This document shows, one piece after another, positions 1 to 12,509 of a stretch of 64,000 nt of DNA. The translations under genes were made by a program, and so were the position numbers. Location: NCBI GenBank assembly GCA_018136815.1, contig CM030940.1, positions 1,763,501 to 1,827,500 of the forward strand, given 5' to 3'. The notes under the pieces are model-generated. The model worked only from the letters and a program-made list of their open reading frames with translations, searched no databases and was not told the origin of the DNA. Positions within the stretch are counted from its first letter, which is position 1, and each line of letters opens with the position of its first letter. Source of the DNA: Isochrysis galbana (Eukaryota; Haptophyta; Isochrysidales; Isochrysidaceae).

Positions 1-959
1 ACTCTCCACACTAACGTATCCTTATCACGGAACGCACAGGAACCTGCTGACAGCCCGAACAAGGAAGAGAATGCCGACAAGAGAGCGACGGGGCGACGGA
101 CGATCCGACGGGGGCGACAGTTACGCACAGGAATAAGGAGGGAATCTTTGGAAAACCCTTAAGTGATTTGATGAAGACCGAAGTAAAATAGCGCCACGGT
201 ATAATCCAACGGCCAACACCTGAGGGGGAATCAGGGTCACACAAGGGGGCGGTTCCTTGCACCGGCGATACCTGAACGCGCGACTTAGCCTAAAACGCGA
301 GGAGCACGCAAGGAGGTAAGCCAGATGAGGGGCAAGCAGGCGACAAGGGAGGCGACAAAGGAGGCGAGGGCAACAAGGGCGAATGGGCGAATGTAGGATC
401 CTGCGACGGTGACTCGTGGCTAGCCTGCAAGGAGGGAACAAAGAAACGCAAACAACTTCTAAAACAAAAAGGTCGATCGCGGATGCGACACCCCCTTGCT
501 AGAATCGAGCTTCCATGCGAGAGAGCAATGAGAGCGAAACAAAACCACGCAAGGGAGGAGCAAAGACGAAACAGCTAAACGAAAGGGCAGCCACACCCGT
601 CCGGACGGTTAGGTGAAGAATCGGCGGTCGGCACGGCAGTCCGCAAGACCGCAGGATTCAGCATAATAGCCCCCTCTCTTCTCTCTTTTACGAGAGTTTT
701 ACCTGAGGGTTTAGGCGGTGTGGCTAACGCCCAACTATTACACGGCTGGCCCTGTTACACTTGCTCCCCCGGGGGGGGGTTAAGTGCAGTGGTTTTGCAA
801 GGCGATTTTCGTGCGGGCAGAAAACAAGAGATCTCCACGCGGGGGGAACTATTCGGCGGCCGCGGGGGGGAAATTCGGCGACCGCGGGGGGCTAGGTCTG
901 CTAGGTTTTTCTACCTTTCCGCCGATATCGCCCTTGTTCCCCATCCCCCCACCTCTTTC
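1..959. other. Intergenic, no gene recognised
   Basis: No conserved reading frame is visible. The stretch holds short GGAGGCGA-type purine repeats (about 300-430) and G-runs with GCGGCCGCG motifs (770-890). All open frames are short and low-complexity and give no recognisable domain on either strand. Confidence 0.5.
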
Positions 960-1080
960 CCTGCCCCCCTGCATTCCTTTATTTTTATCTAGTCGGTTTC
1001 CGGGGTCCGGCCCAAGTGCACTACCATGGCGAACATGGGCCTGGTTCGGAGTTCGGGTTTAGGGCAGGCCTTTGGGATGT
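960..1080 (-). repeat. LINE 3'-UTR fragment, family C
   Basis: Read on the minus strand this resembles the 3' untranslated region downstream of the LINE fragment at 11528-11990 (minus) and the copies at 8653-8859 (plus) and 41960-42065 (minus). Shared landmarks in order are GGCCTGCCC, CCAGGC, GTGCAC, GGACC and AAAGGAATG. No coding part remains and the T-run end is not visible here. Confidence 0.45.
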
Positions 1081-1164
1081 CTGTTTGGTGATCCTTGGGG
1101 CGTGCGTGGAGTTGCTGTGCTTCATGCGTGGGGGGCGGCTATCTAGGTATTACAAAGCGAAGTG

Positions 1165-1275
1165 GCGGTTAGGTAAGGGTACGGGTGGGTAGTGGGTAGT
1201 AAGGCGTAACGGCCAAGCACACTGTCTCACATATACGTACTCATACTACACTCGTAGCGGTTCCTTTTTAGTGCA
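1165..1275 (+). repeat. Possible LINE 3'-end fragment, family A
   Basis: The order GGGTAGT, AGCACACTG, CTCAC and GTAGCGG matches the last ~80 bases before the T-run of the LINE ending at 30820, and the inverted copies at 25425-25490 and 57353-57425. This copy is diverged and has no clear terminal T-run. Confidence 0.35.
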
Positions 1276-2175
1276 AAGGCATGATATCATCGATATAAAC
1301 TATCGCTTATCGCCTTAGGGAGAGGCGTGGCGAGTGAAACCCTTTCGCCTGGTCACGGCTCGCTCCATAGTCCCAGTCTACAGTCTATAGGGTCAAACTA
1401 TGTGAGCCAATAGGTTTCTTCTTGAAGCTTGAAGATGAAGAATAGGAGAACACGATTCTAGGAAATTGACTGCCCTCCCGGTCATAGTTACCAACATAAA
1501 GCTAGCTTGTGTAGCTAGAGGTGTGTGGTGTTTGGCTGAAGAGGAGTGCAAATAGTTAGCAGAGAAATGGTGGAGCGCATAGGGCATGCTGCCACCAAGA
1601 AGAACAATCGAAAGAGGCCAGGAGGAAAAATCACCTCTGGCTAGCAGCCCGTAGTCCGTCCTCTTAACATGTGCCGAGTGGTGGGTGCGGACACTTTATG
1701 TGCTTGGGCCATCGTGGTTGGAGGCGGTAGCACAGGCAGACGGGCATGCAATATTGTTGCATGCGTATCGCTCACATCGTCGCGTCCACGCAGAAGGGTT
1801 GGCTGTGCTCCTCTCTTGCTCCGCCAGCTCAACATCATCACCCAAGGCGACTGGAGAAAGCGTCACGCCGTGTTGTATGAACATGTCAGTGGCCAACAGG
1901 TTGGTTTGCTATTCGCCCTCTTGCTGAGCCTTGTTGTTATATGCGCGCGCGGCATCGCGTGTTGATCGCACTCAATGATCTGTGAAAAGGCGCATCGCGA
2001 AACTGCCAGCGTCGGCCACGAATCCATTAAAAGGTGGCTACACGACGGAAATAGAGTCGGTGCAAGTAGACACGACAGGAAGATGCCGTCGCATACGCAT
2101 ACGCTTCAGTTGGCGGCGAGGAGCTTCCCAATGGCAAGCGAGCGAACAAGGGGCCTCCAAGGAGGCCCCATCCAA

Positions 2176-4961
2176 TCAACTAGCGCGACGCGGATTGGAT
2201 TTGCACTCTTTCATGAGGTGTTGACGTAGCTTGCTCGCATCCTGGGGTAGCTCCCGCTTACAAAACGGGCAGCCATAGTACTCTATGTCCTGCCCAAGAG
2301 GCGGCGGGTACCGGAAAGCCTTAGAGCAGTCGCACTCGTGAATCAGGTGCTCGTTGAGCCCGGCGCACTCCACCACCTGCATCGAATGAGATCAGGAGGT
2401 GTCGGAGGCAAAGCGCGACATGGTGCAAGAGCGCAACGCCACCCACCGAGGAGCGGGATGGGGAAAAGCGACGACATGCCGTGACATCATACCTGAGCGC
2501 ACTGCTCGCACGACGTGAGCATGGGACATTCCTTCCAGAAGTGGAGATCGAGGGCCTCCTCACTCTCCCATGCCGGATTGCGTTGCAGGCAGAACTGGCA
2601 TTGGTCGGGGTCTACGATGTCCTCCTCCTCTCCCACGCCGACTGGCTCGTCGTGTGGCGGCCGCACCGGCGGCGGCGCAGGTGGCGCCACGTGACCTCCA
2701 CCCGTAGCACCGCGCGTTGCAGCTGGGTGGACAGAGGGTGACAAACCTCCCCCGCCTCGCTCGAGCGATTCGAGCAGAGGATCGCGCAGCGCAGGCTTGA
2801 GGTCAGCCAGGTGCCTGCTGAAGATATTCACGTCACCCACGAGCGCATAGAGCTCGTGCGCCACCTCGGTCGCCTCGGAGCGCACGGCGCCCGAGGCTGA
2901 GCCGAGCGCCTCCTTGACCAACTTGAGAGCGGGAGTCGTCAGTACCGACACCATGTTGCCGTACTCTTTGAGCAGGCGCTTGAGCGGCGTGAGCCTGCCC
3001 AACCACGCATGTGCGTTGTTGCGCTTACTCGCGGGCAACGGCGCGACGAGCAGGTGGCCGATCGCGACAGGCCCCAATCCTTCGACGTTGCACATTGCAA
3101 AGATGCCGCCCTCGGCCGCCTCGCGAACGCGAGAATTTGAGTCGCCCAGCTTGTCCCTCCACTTCTCGAGGAGAGGCCGCAGCTCGCGCTCGGCATCCGA
3201 AGGGGCGCAAAGCGACGAGATGGGTGAGGCGAGGAGCGCCGACTCCACCTCGAACGAGGCGAGGAAAACGTTCACCATCTTGTCTGCCGCTCCAAGGAGC
3301 ATTACGCGCACTGCGCCCGTCACGAGGCCACGCCCCCGATCCATCTTGGAGGGCAGCACCGCGCCAATGCGCGACATCGCCGCCTGACGGACGGACCATG
3401 TGCGCGAGTAGAGCCCCCCCACGAGCTCCTCGCCAAAAAGCTCGAGAAGCCCGTTGGCGTCGGCCTCCTTGCGCGCCGCCGCCGTAAGCGGCTCTGCTGG
3501 CGGGACGTCGTCCGCCGAGTCGATCGACGAGGCGGCCTCCGGGGGTGGCGGCCTCGCGGCGCCAATCGGCCGCTCATCATGTTCTCGCTGGTTGGTAGCG
3601 CGGCGTAACCCACCCAGACCTGCTGCAGGTGGCATCTCCTGCGGGGTGCGGTCCCTCACCGACATGTTTGCGAGCTTGGCCGCTGGTGGGTCGGGCACAG
3701 CGCTGCCGAGGAGTTGACTACCAGAGGCGGGTCGTGAGCTGCGAGCACCGTCCATCGACGGCCTTGCCGCCGGCGGTCCGGGCTCTGCCGCCGGCGCTTG
3801 CGACTGCGGCGGAGGTGTACCCTCGCGCGGCAGCGGGCTGGCGAGCGCCGACCGCGGCGGCGGCTCCACCTCGGGCAGACTGTCCTCCTTGGCGATCGAT
3901 GGCGGCGGCTGGCGGTGCGGCGGCACATACTCTTCCTGCGGCGCGGGTGCTGGCGCGAGAGCCTCTTGTGCCATCCGGTTGATCCTGTCCTGCGCTGCCT
4001 GCAACTCGTAGTCGCGTGAGGGGTCGCTGCTCTCGCTCGGGTGCTGCGCAGCTCGGGGCATGACGCTGGAGCGCCGTGCAAAGGGCGACAGCTCAGCAGG
4101 CACCACAGCGTGCGGAGGCGCAGGCGGTGGCGGCTGTGGCACGCCGGCCGACGCCCGGAGCACATTGATCTCGTCCTTGATCAGCTTGGCCGCGTCGTAG
4201 TCCTCGCGCGCCACCGCTGCGATTTTCTTGCGCTCCAGGTCACACAGTTGGACGCCCACGGCGCGCAGCTTCTCTATGCTAACCTTGAGTCGCTTCGCCT
4301 CCTCGTAGTCCTCGGCCGCCACTGCCGCGTCCTTAGCCGCGAAGAGCTCCTGCAGCATGGCCATCACGCCACCGTCGATTGCCGGCTCCCGCCCGGCGTC
4401 AGCAATCGGCGGGGGCCGCTCCGCCATCGCCACAAGCGGCTCGACTCGCGGAGCGTCCAGCTCGCGCGGTCCAACCTTGGCGCCGCCAGTGCCCACCACA
4501 CGGATCGCGAGCACGCCCAGCTGGTTGTACAAGTTGTGCTCGTTGACGTGGCACTTGTGCAGCAGCAGTCGTAGGTAGTGACCCTCAGCAAGCCGCGGCA
4601 CGTACACCGTCTTAAGCTCGCGCGCCTGAAATTTAGATCGCTCGTTGCCGTCGAGGGAAAAGTGGCCCAGTCGCGTGAAGCTGACTCCGGCGACCCCTCT
4701 CGCCGGCGGCGTGGAGACGCCGGGCGCGAGAGTTCCGATGAAGAGCTCTACGCGTGTTGCAATCTTGAACTGGTGGGAGAGGAGCTGGACCTGCTGGACG
4801 CTCGCCAGGGAAGAGAATTTGAGGATGAGCTCCTGAGGGAAGTCGCAGAAGTGGGCGCTCTGCCAGCCGCGTGAGGCGGAGTGGAAGCTCTCGAGCTCTC
4901 GTGCGGGATGCTCAGCATCCTCAGATGAGGCGGCTGTGACGGTGTACGTGAGCAGACTCAT
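2176..4961 (-). CDS. CEP104: CEP104-like centrosomal/ciliary tip protein
   Basis: Two exons are predicted, 4961-2493 and 2376-2176, giving 889 residues (human CEP104 is about 925). The 116-bp intron has GT (GTATGATG) and AG (GATGCAG) ends and joins in phase so that the cysteine pattern runs on across it (CEQCAQ then VVECAGLNEHLIHECD). Domains in order: N-terminal jelly-roll-like region (~1-160), coiled coil with two repeats of the type AAEDYEEAK/AREDYDAAK (~205-270), Pro/Ser-rich linker (~280-480), TOG array-like helices (~495-745) and a C-terminal zinc-finger block starting at CQFC (~790-889). In other eukaryotes CEP104 binds the plus ends of ciliary microtubules, tubulin and CP110/CEP97. 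The order of domains makes the call strong; function here is by family. The start ATG opens directly into the jelly roll. A long CT/GA microsatellite lies upstream. Confidence 0.9.
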
Positions 4962-5139
4962 CCCAAAGGCGTGGGTGAGCTGCGGAGAGCCAACGAGAAG
5001 GACGCAGCGCCGTCACGATCCGCCGGACGCCGCTTTCCACCTCCCCCCCTCCCGCGCCACCCTCCCGCCTCTTCCTCCCCTCGCCACCTTCCTCCTCCCC
5101 ACCGCCCCCCCCCCCCCCCTCCCCGCCTCTCTCCGCGCC

Positions 5140-5800
<661 letters not shown>

Positions 5801-5819
5801 CCCCCCCCCCCCCGCCCGC

Positions 5820-7180
5820 CCCGCCCTAAAAGTACTTTACTCACCGCGGGTCAGGGGTTCCAAATAGTTTTAAAACACCCGACCTTAACTGTTAGAACGT
5901 TAGAACACCGCTCCGATCTCCCGCGTGCGCCGCCCACTCAACCTTCTGTCGCTTCTTCCGTTTCTTGTTTCTTCCGGGGGGCTGTCTCCGGTATTGCTCC
6001 CCCCCCCGGTACAGTGCCCACCGGTACATATGCCCCTCCCCCGGGTACAATGCCGTGGCAATCGAGTCCACCCCCCATCCCACGTTCGCGACGGAACGCG
6101 ACGCTGTTAGAGCAAGGCTGATCTCACTCTTGGAGATTGCCTGCGAGGGCGCGCCGGCAGCTAGCGCGGAACGCGGTTCTTGTGGGGAGCTCATGGAGCT
6201 TTCCTCGGGGTTGACTACGGGCATGGTGATCGACGCACGACGCACGACGCACGCACGGAGCACGGTGGGCGCGGAAGTGCGGAAGGAGGCTTGTGGGAGG
6301 TGGTGGCAGCGACTGGGGGTGGCTCAGGCGCGTGCTTGACTTGTATTGACTCGTTGACTCGGGGTATAGACTCGGGAACTCGGGGGGACTCGCTTGGGAA
6401 CACGGTGGGCCTCGACGAAGTTGCTACAAAAATCACTCACAAGAAACCAAAAACCAAAGTCCTTGGGCTCAGAAAACTAACGTAAACACTCCGGAATCAT
6501 ACGATAAACAAACCCCTCCCCGCGCGGCGAAGGCTGAAGTCGCGATCGCTCGTCATGCGCGAAGAAATACGGAAAGAGAGCGCAAAACTACGCAAACGAA
6601 GGGTTCGAACTATCGTTAAAGAGAAACTCGTCCGCTGAAGCCAACGCGGAGGGTCGAGGAGAGGTCCAAACTCGCGCGGGGGGAGAAGGCGATGTGCGGA
6701 GAGACCTTCTTTCTAGACAAGCGACGAGCAAGGGGCGACGAAACAAGACGCGAGACGCGAGGCGCGTGCCATTCGTTCTTCCTTTCTTTCATCGAAACCG
6801 CGACGAAACTAACATTAAACGTCGGTGCCCCCTCCGCGAGGATCGCGAAGAAGAACGGACGAGATGGAGGCAATCATCGAAGGAACCGCGAGAGGAATCG
6901 AAGCGAGGGGGGGAACAACGACGGCCGGAGGAAACGAACCGCGCGCGGGGGAGAAGAGAACCTCGCGCGGGGGGGGGGGGGGATTAATATAACGGCCGGA
7001 GGCGACGGACGGCACGCCGAGGGAAAGAACCTGCCGCGGGGGGGGGCGAGGGACCGAGGGCACGGCGGGGCAGCGTGGGAGGGCGCGAGGCCGATCTCGG
7101 AGCGAGATCGCGTCCTTTCCCTCGCGGAGCGCGGAGAGACCCCCCACGAGATATCTTGGGACCGGAGAATGTTTTGGACG
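5820..7180. other. Intergenic, repeat-rich, no gene recognised
   Basis: GC-rich sequence with several G-runs (6969-6982, 7040-7047) and short CGGAGGCGACGG-like motifs. Open frames on both strands are low-complexity (Arg/Gly/Glu or Pro/Arg) and look like shadows of base composition. I see no domain. Confidence 0.5.
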
Positions 7181-7185
7181 AATCT

Positions 7186-7288
7186 TCTTGCCGTCGGCCG
7201 AGGAGAGGCGGACGGAGAGAGAGAGAGAGAGAGTCTCGCAGAGCGACTGCAGAACGAGAAGTCGAAGTCATGCCGGTTTATTACCTTA
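7186..7288 (+). repeat. Dispersed repeat shared with 50680-50785
   Basis: About 100 bp match the sequence at 50680-50785 in the same orientation with few differences. It includes a GA-dinucleotide tract, then CTCGCAGAGCGACTGCAG and GTCGAAGTCA. At 50680 the copy lies directly after a LINE T-run, so it was probably the pre-insertion target there. Confidence 0.75.
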
Positions 7289-7289
7289 A

Positions 7290-7475
7290 ACGAGCCAACA
7301 ATTACAGTAACAGCAAAAACAAAATTCGAATCGCAAATTTCGAGACCAAAACCTGCAAACCTGGACTTGAGACCATGGGGAATCCGAATCTGTGTGTCTT
7401 GTGCGTCAGTGGCAACACGGGGAACTGTTCAATTGTAATTGTGAGCGCGTACCTTACACGAATATTCATGCCTAC
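7290..7475 (-). repeat. Diverged dispersed repeat shared with 38180-38365
   Basis: Read on the minus strand this aligns with 38180-38365 (plus): both contain GCATGAATATT, CAGATTCGGATT, CTCAAGTC and GTCTCGAAAT at similar spacings and end in a run of alternating T and purine before ACGGTAATTGT or TGTAATTGT. Probably untranslated retroelement sequence. Confidence 0.6.
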
Positions 7476-7609
7476 AGCCTTCAGATGGGCAGGAATACAA
7501 CAGACGCTCATCTCGCGAATTGCGAATTGAAACTGAGCCTCACTAAAGCTAAAGGCGACAGGACGATCCCTCCGCTACATGTCCCCATCAAACCTCAAAC
7601 TTAGCCCGG

Positions 7610-8329
7610 TCACTCACCCTTTTTAACCACTATTTCCCACCTCCCCTGGGTGTCCAAGGATTCCTCAGGGTCCCCCCCTACCTGCCCCGGCAACTCCCTC
7701 CCCCCTCCGAACGACCCCCTCCCGCCCCACGAATGGCAATGGCGTCGGTGAGTGACTCCCCTCCCTTCCCCCGCTCGTGGCGGTCTATTTTGGGAGATTG
7801 GGGCGGGCGCTCACGGGAGAGAATCGAAATGGTGAATGTGGGTTTCGAACATGCGAGGACTACAGGCTCGTAGGCAGAGGGCCGTTCGATCGAGCCGGCA
7901 GCTGACGCGGCTGTGAAAGAGTCGTTGGTTGTTGCTTGCGGGAAGATGTAAGATGTCTGAAAGGTCATAGTAGGAGTCGGGTCTGACAGTGTCTGCCATC
8001 GAGCGCTTCGAGCGGAGAGGTAGACTGAGGTTCAGAGGATTGCAACGCGTGGCGTCGGAGAGTAGAGACGAGGCTAGCTAGCGAGCTAGTGGGAGAGAGA
8101 GAGAATGAAAGTGAGAGCTTCTTAGTTAGGTCAAAGGTAGACACGAGGGGCTACAACGCGGGGACTCAAAAAAAGCTGATCCCCAGAGACACACAAACTA
8201 AACCAAACGGGGCGAAAACTAACCACACTTGGACGGACGGCCAAGCGTCGGCACCAAGGCAACTTAGCAGCGCACGGACATGCGACAGGGGGGGGCGGCA
8301 CAACGAGGGCAGACCTCGCTGGGGCTCCT
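7610..8329 (-). mobile_element. Retroelement fragment: 5' region plus start of a small ORF
   Basis: Minus-strand bases 8329-7850 match 52260-52720 (plus) along their length: an untranslated leader of about 300 bp, then an ATG (7999) followed by a peptide of type VRPD-YYDLSDI. Here the frame shifts after YYDLSDI, relative to the plus-strand copy, before resuming with FPQATT and AASAAGSIERPSA. It continues with PKID and GESLTDA motifs shared with the repeats at 8331-8652 and 58532-58861. No enzyme domain is visible, so it may be the ORF1 start of a non-LTR element or a non-autonomous relative. The copy is broken by the frameshift. Confidence 0.6.
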
Positions 8330-8330
8330 C

Positions 8331-8652
8331 ACCAGCTGGCAGCCATTGCGAGGCCGACAGCCGGCGATCGGCCGACGCGGAACCTCCGCGTTTCTTATGG
8401 GGATTCGCCCGACATTCACTGCTTTGATTCCCTCACGCGCGCGATCCTCCCATTCTCCCAAAATAGACTTCCATGGGCCGGACAAGGCGGGGGAGTCACT
8501 ACTCACCGACGCCATGGATTTTCGTGGGGTAGAGGGGGTTCGCGCGGGGGGGGGGGGTCTGGGGGGGCAGGTAAGGGGGGTCCCTAGGGAATCCTTGGAC
8601 ACCCAGGAGGGGTGGAAAATAGTGGTTAAAAAGCGTGAGTGACCGGCCTATT
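8331..8652 (+). repeat. Dispersed element copy, near-identical to 58532-58861
   Basis: About 320 bp match 58532-58861 with a handful of substitutions and short indels, mostly in a G-run. Both keep an open frame with IRPTFTALIPSRA, SSHSPKID and ESLTDAMDFRGVEGVR. The last part is also related to the minus-strand fragment at 7610-7850, which abuts this copy head-to-head at 8329/8331. Similarity to 58532 stops after GTGAGTGACCGGCCTA. Confidence 0.85.
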
Positions 8653-8859
8653 ACGTGAGAGACGAGAGACCCCACGCTCAGAACCTGGCCCAAGAAAGTG
8701 CACCTGGACCGGACCTCGGAAAGCCCGAACAAAAAGGAATGAAGGGGGTAAGGGAAGGAGGTGGAGGGAAGGGAGATAAGGGTGGTGCCGGCAGAAACGG
8801 AAAGGAAGCATTACCTAGATAGCAGTAGGTGTTAGCCGCGAATCTTTAGATGTTTTTTT
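8653..8859 (+). repeat. LINE 3' end, family C, with terminal T-run
   Basis: Matches the minus-strand 3' untranslated region of the LINE fragment at 11528-11990: AAAGGAATGAAGGGGG, GGAGGTGGAGGGAAGGGA, then AGTAGGTGT, GAATCTT, AGATG and a T7 run (8853-8859). Ends 90 bp from the prolyl hydroxylase stop codon. Confidence 0.7.
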
Positions 8860-8947
8860 ATGTGTGCTGCACACACCCGGCTAGATTCGTTGCATAGCGC
8901 AGGCACGGGCTACAGTGAGCGTGCTCTCGGCGCCTGATCACTATTCC

Positions 8948-11093
8948 TCACACGGTGCATCCCTTGTGATGGGCGCTCACGTAATCGTACTGATGTATCC
9001 AAAAGTTGGCGGCGTACTTAGTGCCTTTCAACACTGGCAGCGCCTCGTGGTGCGTGCGATCGTCCTTGGTGAAAGGGCGGTCGTTGAAGGTGGCCGGCCA
9101 GAGTACTGCTCGTCCCTTCTTGGGCTGCACGGTGAAACCGCCATCGAACTTGGTTCCTCCCCCCTCTTCAACATCTGCATCGACCAAGATGTGGGTCATG
9201 AGTGAGAGAGGATAAAGGAGCCGCTCAGAGTTTGAGGGAGCATCAGACTTCGCTCAGAGCTCTGATATCTTGCGCCGGCGCAAGATGCTGAGAGAGCTGT
9301 CACACACGCGGGGCGATGGCGGCACCTGAAAGATAAAGGAAGAAAGTGTACACTCGTGGACCGCACGGCATACTCTCGAGCTCAGGAATAGTGTCATGGT
9401 GCCTCCGGTAAAACTATAGGGACGGGGCAGACGTGTCAAGTGAGATGCACAATCCTTTAGCATCCCAAGACCCCTCGCGCCTCGCCGTCTTTAAGGCAAT
9501 TCATGCGTGTTAATCAGCAGGCGACGCTATCGTCCTCTAGGTTCGCCTAGAGCGATACTCAGGCCGCACGTGCTTGTTGTACGAATCGAATGGCCGGAAT
9601 TGACAAGAACGAGCAGGATGGGCTAGCATGAGGCCATGACTGCGGGATGCAGCATCCATGGCCGTGTTTTTATTGTACCTGACAATCGGGGTCATTGGGC
9701 GCTTTGCAAGGCATATATCGTAGGAGCTGGATGAATTCAGAGTAGTTTGTGGAAGGCACCCGAGTCACCTGCATTCATAAAGCGCGGGCTGGTCAAATGC
9801 ATTGACATGAGCGCAGCATGGCGCCCAACGACTTGGGCAGTGTTCCACTCTCCTTAGACATGCGCTCCGAGAGCGCCTGCACATGCTTGTCGGCAAGACA
9901 CTCCTTCGTGTCACACCACGTGGTCCACGATGTTCGAATCTCAGAAGTGAGAGGGATAAATTCGCCATCATCCGAGCGACCACCTGTGGATCCCGGCAAG
10001 ATCGACGCGCTCACTAGCGTGGGGCGATGGATGGAGCCGCAGGGAACGTACACCGCAATCCTCACGGGAGTCGACCGTCACGTTCGGACTTGGGCAAAGC
10101 ATGCTGCCGGCCACTCCGCGCGCGTGAGACGCTTGTGCAGTAGTCTGAGGGGCGCTCGCACGCCAATACCGGAAGCAGTAGAGCGAACAAATCTGCCCTC
10201 GGCGTGCTTGAGGAGTGCGTCGACCTCCTCGTCTGTAATGAAGTCCTCAAAAGTGATTACAGGCGGATCCTCCGAAAGCAGCTAGGATGGGAGGGGCGAG
10301 ACAAAGATGGGTGGCTCGTGGAAGGGAGGCTAGTAGGATGCCACTGAAATTGGCCGTGCAGGGATACTGGCCGGTCACCTGCGGCGAGTATTGCGGGAAG
10401 TTGGACATGGCGATTTCGAAGGTCTCGCGCATCGCGCCTGGTGGTACGGCTGGCTTGGCGTCCGGGTCGACAGGGCATCGCTTCTTGAAATCGAGCATAT
10501 CGCACGTTCCGCAGGTGGCGGCGCATCTGTAGCCGCAACAAAGATGAGCAGGCGTTATGGGCACGCCGCAGAGCGTATACTTTGATTTCCACCCATCGCC
10601 CCGCGAGCTACGCAAACAACCCAGCCCCGTCCTTGAGAATGACCACTATAGCCTCACATCACGCCACTCACTTGAGCTTCATGTAGACTGGATTATTTTC
10701 ACATTCTCCTTGTGCCGCCCATATGCCGCAAGAGCCGCTCGTGTCTTTGTCTCGGCAGCTGGCGTCAGGCACGGGAACGCTGACCGAGGGTGGGCAGCCG
10801 CAGGATAAGGAACAGTGCACGGACATGTACGCCTGACGCGCCACATGCGGCCGGCTTGGGTGAACAAGAAGGCGGAGAGTGCAGGAAGGGCTCCATTCCA
10901 GCTATCGTTGCTCAATCTGGTCATCTACAAGGTGCGCGCAGCGTACCGGGTTATTTTGGCACTCTCCATCGGCCGCCCAGAGCGGACAAGCGTCGGCTAC
11001 TTCCGCCGAGTCGGAACACTCCGCACCACGCGAGCTCTGCAGCAGAAGCGCAAGCGCAAGCAGCTGCAGCACGTCGAGCATCGCCCGCCGCAT
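8948..11093 (-). CDS. Secreted prolyl 4-hydroxylase with two ShKT domains
   Basis: Eight exons are predicted: 11093-10947, 10832-10672, 10526-10379, 10281-10170, 9983-9853, 9768-9679, 9413-9326 and 9174-8948 (367 residues). Residues 1-20 form a signal peptide (MRRAMLDVLQLLALALLLQS). Two ShKT cysteine modules follow, around 25-65 (CSDS..GECQNNP..CSLSCGC) and 75-112 (CRDK..GECENNP..CAATCGTC). The catalytic double-stranded beta-helix then carries the iron site HHD (FYRRHHDTI), the turn DVEEGGGTKF, the distal His (THHEALPV) and the 2-oxoglutarate Lys (KGTKYAANFW). The family hydroxylates proline in extracellular or ER proteins using Fe(II), O2 and 2-oxoglutarate. All junctions except one are GT-AG and in phase: exon 5 to 6 has no in-phase GT donor near AAGGAGAGTGG, so that boundary is uncertain. 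The ATG at 11093 is chosen for the signal peptide. Confidence 0.88.
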
Positions 11094-11203
11094 CCGCGCA
11101 CACAAGAGGCGTAACTCGTAATTTATTTGGGGGCCGGAGGATGGATCCAGGTTTCCGCGAGCCCAAAAGGAGCGAACAAGGTTTAATGGAGCAACCCAGG
11201 GAT

Positions 11204-11990
11204 AAAAAAAAAACATCTGAAGATTCTGGGCTACACACCTACTAGACTAGGGTACTTCCCCATCCCTACTGTCACCGCCCTTAACTTCCCTTCCCTCCAC
11301 CTCCTCCCCTTTCCCCCTTCATTCCTTTGTCTTCGGTATCCGGGGTTTGGCTCGGGTGCGCTACCACGAGCCTGGTTCAGAGCGCGTGTTCCGGGCAGGC
11401 CTGTTGCTGGTCAAATGTCGTCGCGTGTCTGTCGGGTCGCGGGCGTGCTCGTCCTTTTCTCACCCTTTCTGGTCGCTATCGTGTCTCGGTGGGTTTATGT
11501 CCAATCGAGGTGTACCTCGTCACAGGCTTATTCTGGTTCGGGTCTCTCGGCAATTATATATGCCACCCCCATCGAGGTGGTCAGGGTCCGCAGCTCTAGA
11601 CTTGGTTCTAGCTTACCTCTTGCACCTATTGTGAATAAAGGGTATACATCGTTCATGTCGATCCTTTTCTTCGGCTGTCTGCCCATGCCTGCTTGGGCGG
11701 TCCTTGCCGAGTCTGTTGTACTCGCAAATAGTAGTGCCTTGCTTAGCGTCGTGTACCTATCTATCGTTCTTATCAGCACTGATTCCTCCGAGAATTCAAT
11801 GCCATCGTAGTGTATCCTGTAGAAGTCTGTTAAAATATATCTCCACGCTAGAGTGTAGAGTATGGAGAGCGATCGCGGTGTTTCCCCCCCGGGGTGCATG
11901 AAAAGGTTATCTATGATTACTTCTTCCCTGCTTCTACCGCTTCGGGGGGTGTACCTTGCCAGTTTGTCGAGCGTTTCGAATATGTTTACT
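11204..11990 (-). mobile_element. 5'-truncated LINE: C-terminal RT-ORF fragment and 3' UTR
   Basis: The minus frame from about 11990 to its stop at 11528 aligns with the end of the large LINE ORF ending at 30519: LAWRYILTDFYRIHYDG here, LAWRYILTDFYNIQYGN there, followed by a similar YPLFTI/SPLYTV segment. The 3' untranslated region (11527-11214) is family C and ends with AGATG plus a T-run on the sense strand, seen as A10 at 11204-11213. The 5' break falls at the GAGC satellite, which may have formed at or after truncation. Confidence 0.8.
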
Positions 11991-12210
11991 ACTAGCGAGA
12001 GCGACAGCGAGAGGGAGAGGGAGAGGGGAGGGAGAGCGAGAAGCGAGGAGCGAGAAGCGCGAGCGCGAGCGAGAGCGAGAGCGAGAGCGAGAAGCGAGGA
12101 GCGAGAGCGAGAGCGAGAGCGAGAGCGAGAGCAAGAGCGAGGAGCGAGGAGCGAGGAGCGCGAGCGCGAGCGAGAGCGAGAGCGAGAGCGAGAGGGAGAG
12201 CGAGCCCATG
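11990..12210. repeat. (GAGC/GAGA)n satellite
   Basis: Imperfect repeats of GAGAGC and GAGCGA run for about 220 bp. All six frames stay open, giving Arg-Glu, Ser-Glu or Leu-Ala repeats with no biological meaning. It separates the LINE fragment from the b561-like remnant. Confidence 0.9.
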
Positions 12211-12509
12211 TCGACTCCATAGCAAGCGGTGCTGCACGCATCCTGTGCAGATGCAGTGCAGGCAGACCCATTGTTAACACCCCTTCCCTCTAGCTCATCG
12301 TGAGAAGTCCGATCCCGAGACTCCAATCGAAGGCAAGCCGCCTTGACCTCCGTGCGGCGCCTTTTGAGAAGGCTGCGTCTGGCGAAGAAAAAAAAACCTT
12401 TTAATATTCTCGCCTCACCCGTGGCACTGAATCGCATACTCGTAGCCACGCCCCCTACCCTACCACCCTACCTCACCCTCAATATCCCCGCCTTGCGGCA
12501 ACTCCCCTC

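Noticed and set aside
2914-4578. Several plus-strand frames of 70-180 codons opposite the CEP104-like gene
   Set aside because: They are antisense shadows of a GC-rich coding exon.
7850-7880. tRNA-like GTTCGAA box
   Set aside because: The motif lies inside conserved coding sequence of the repeat (ACSKPTF) and no cloverleaf can be folded around it.
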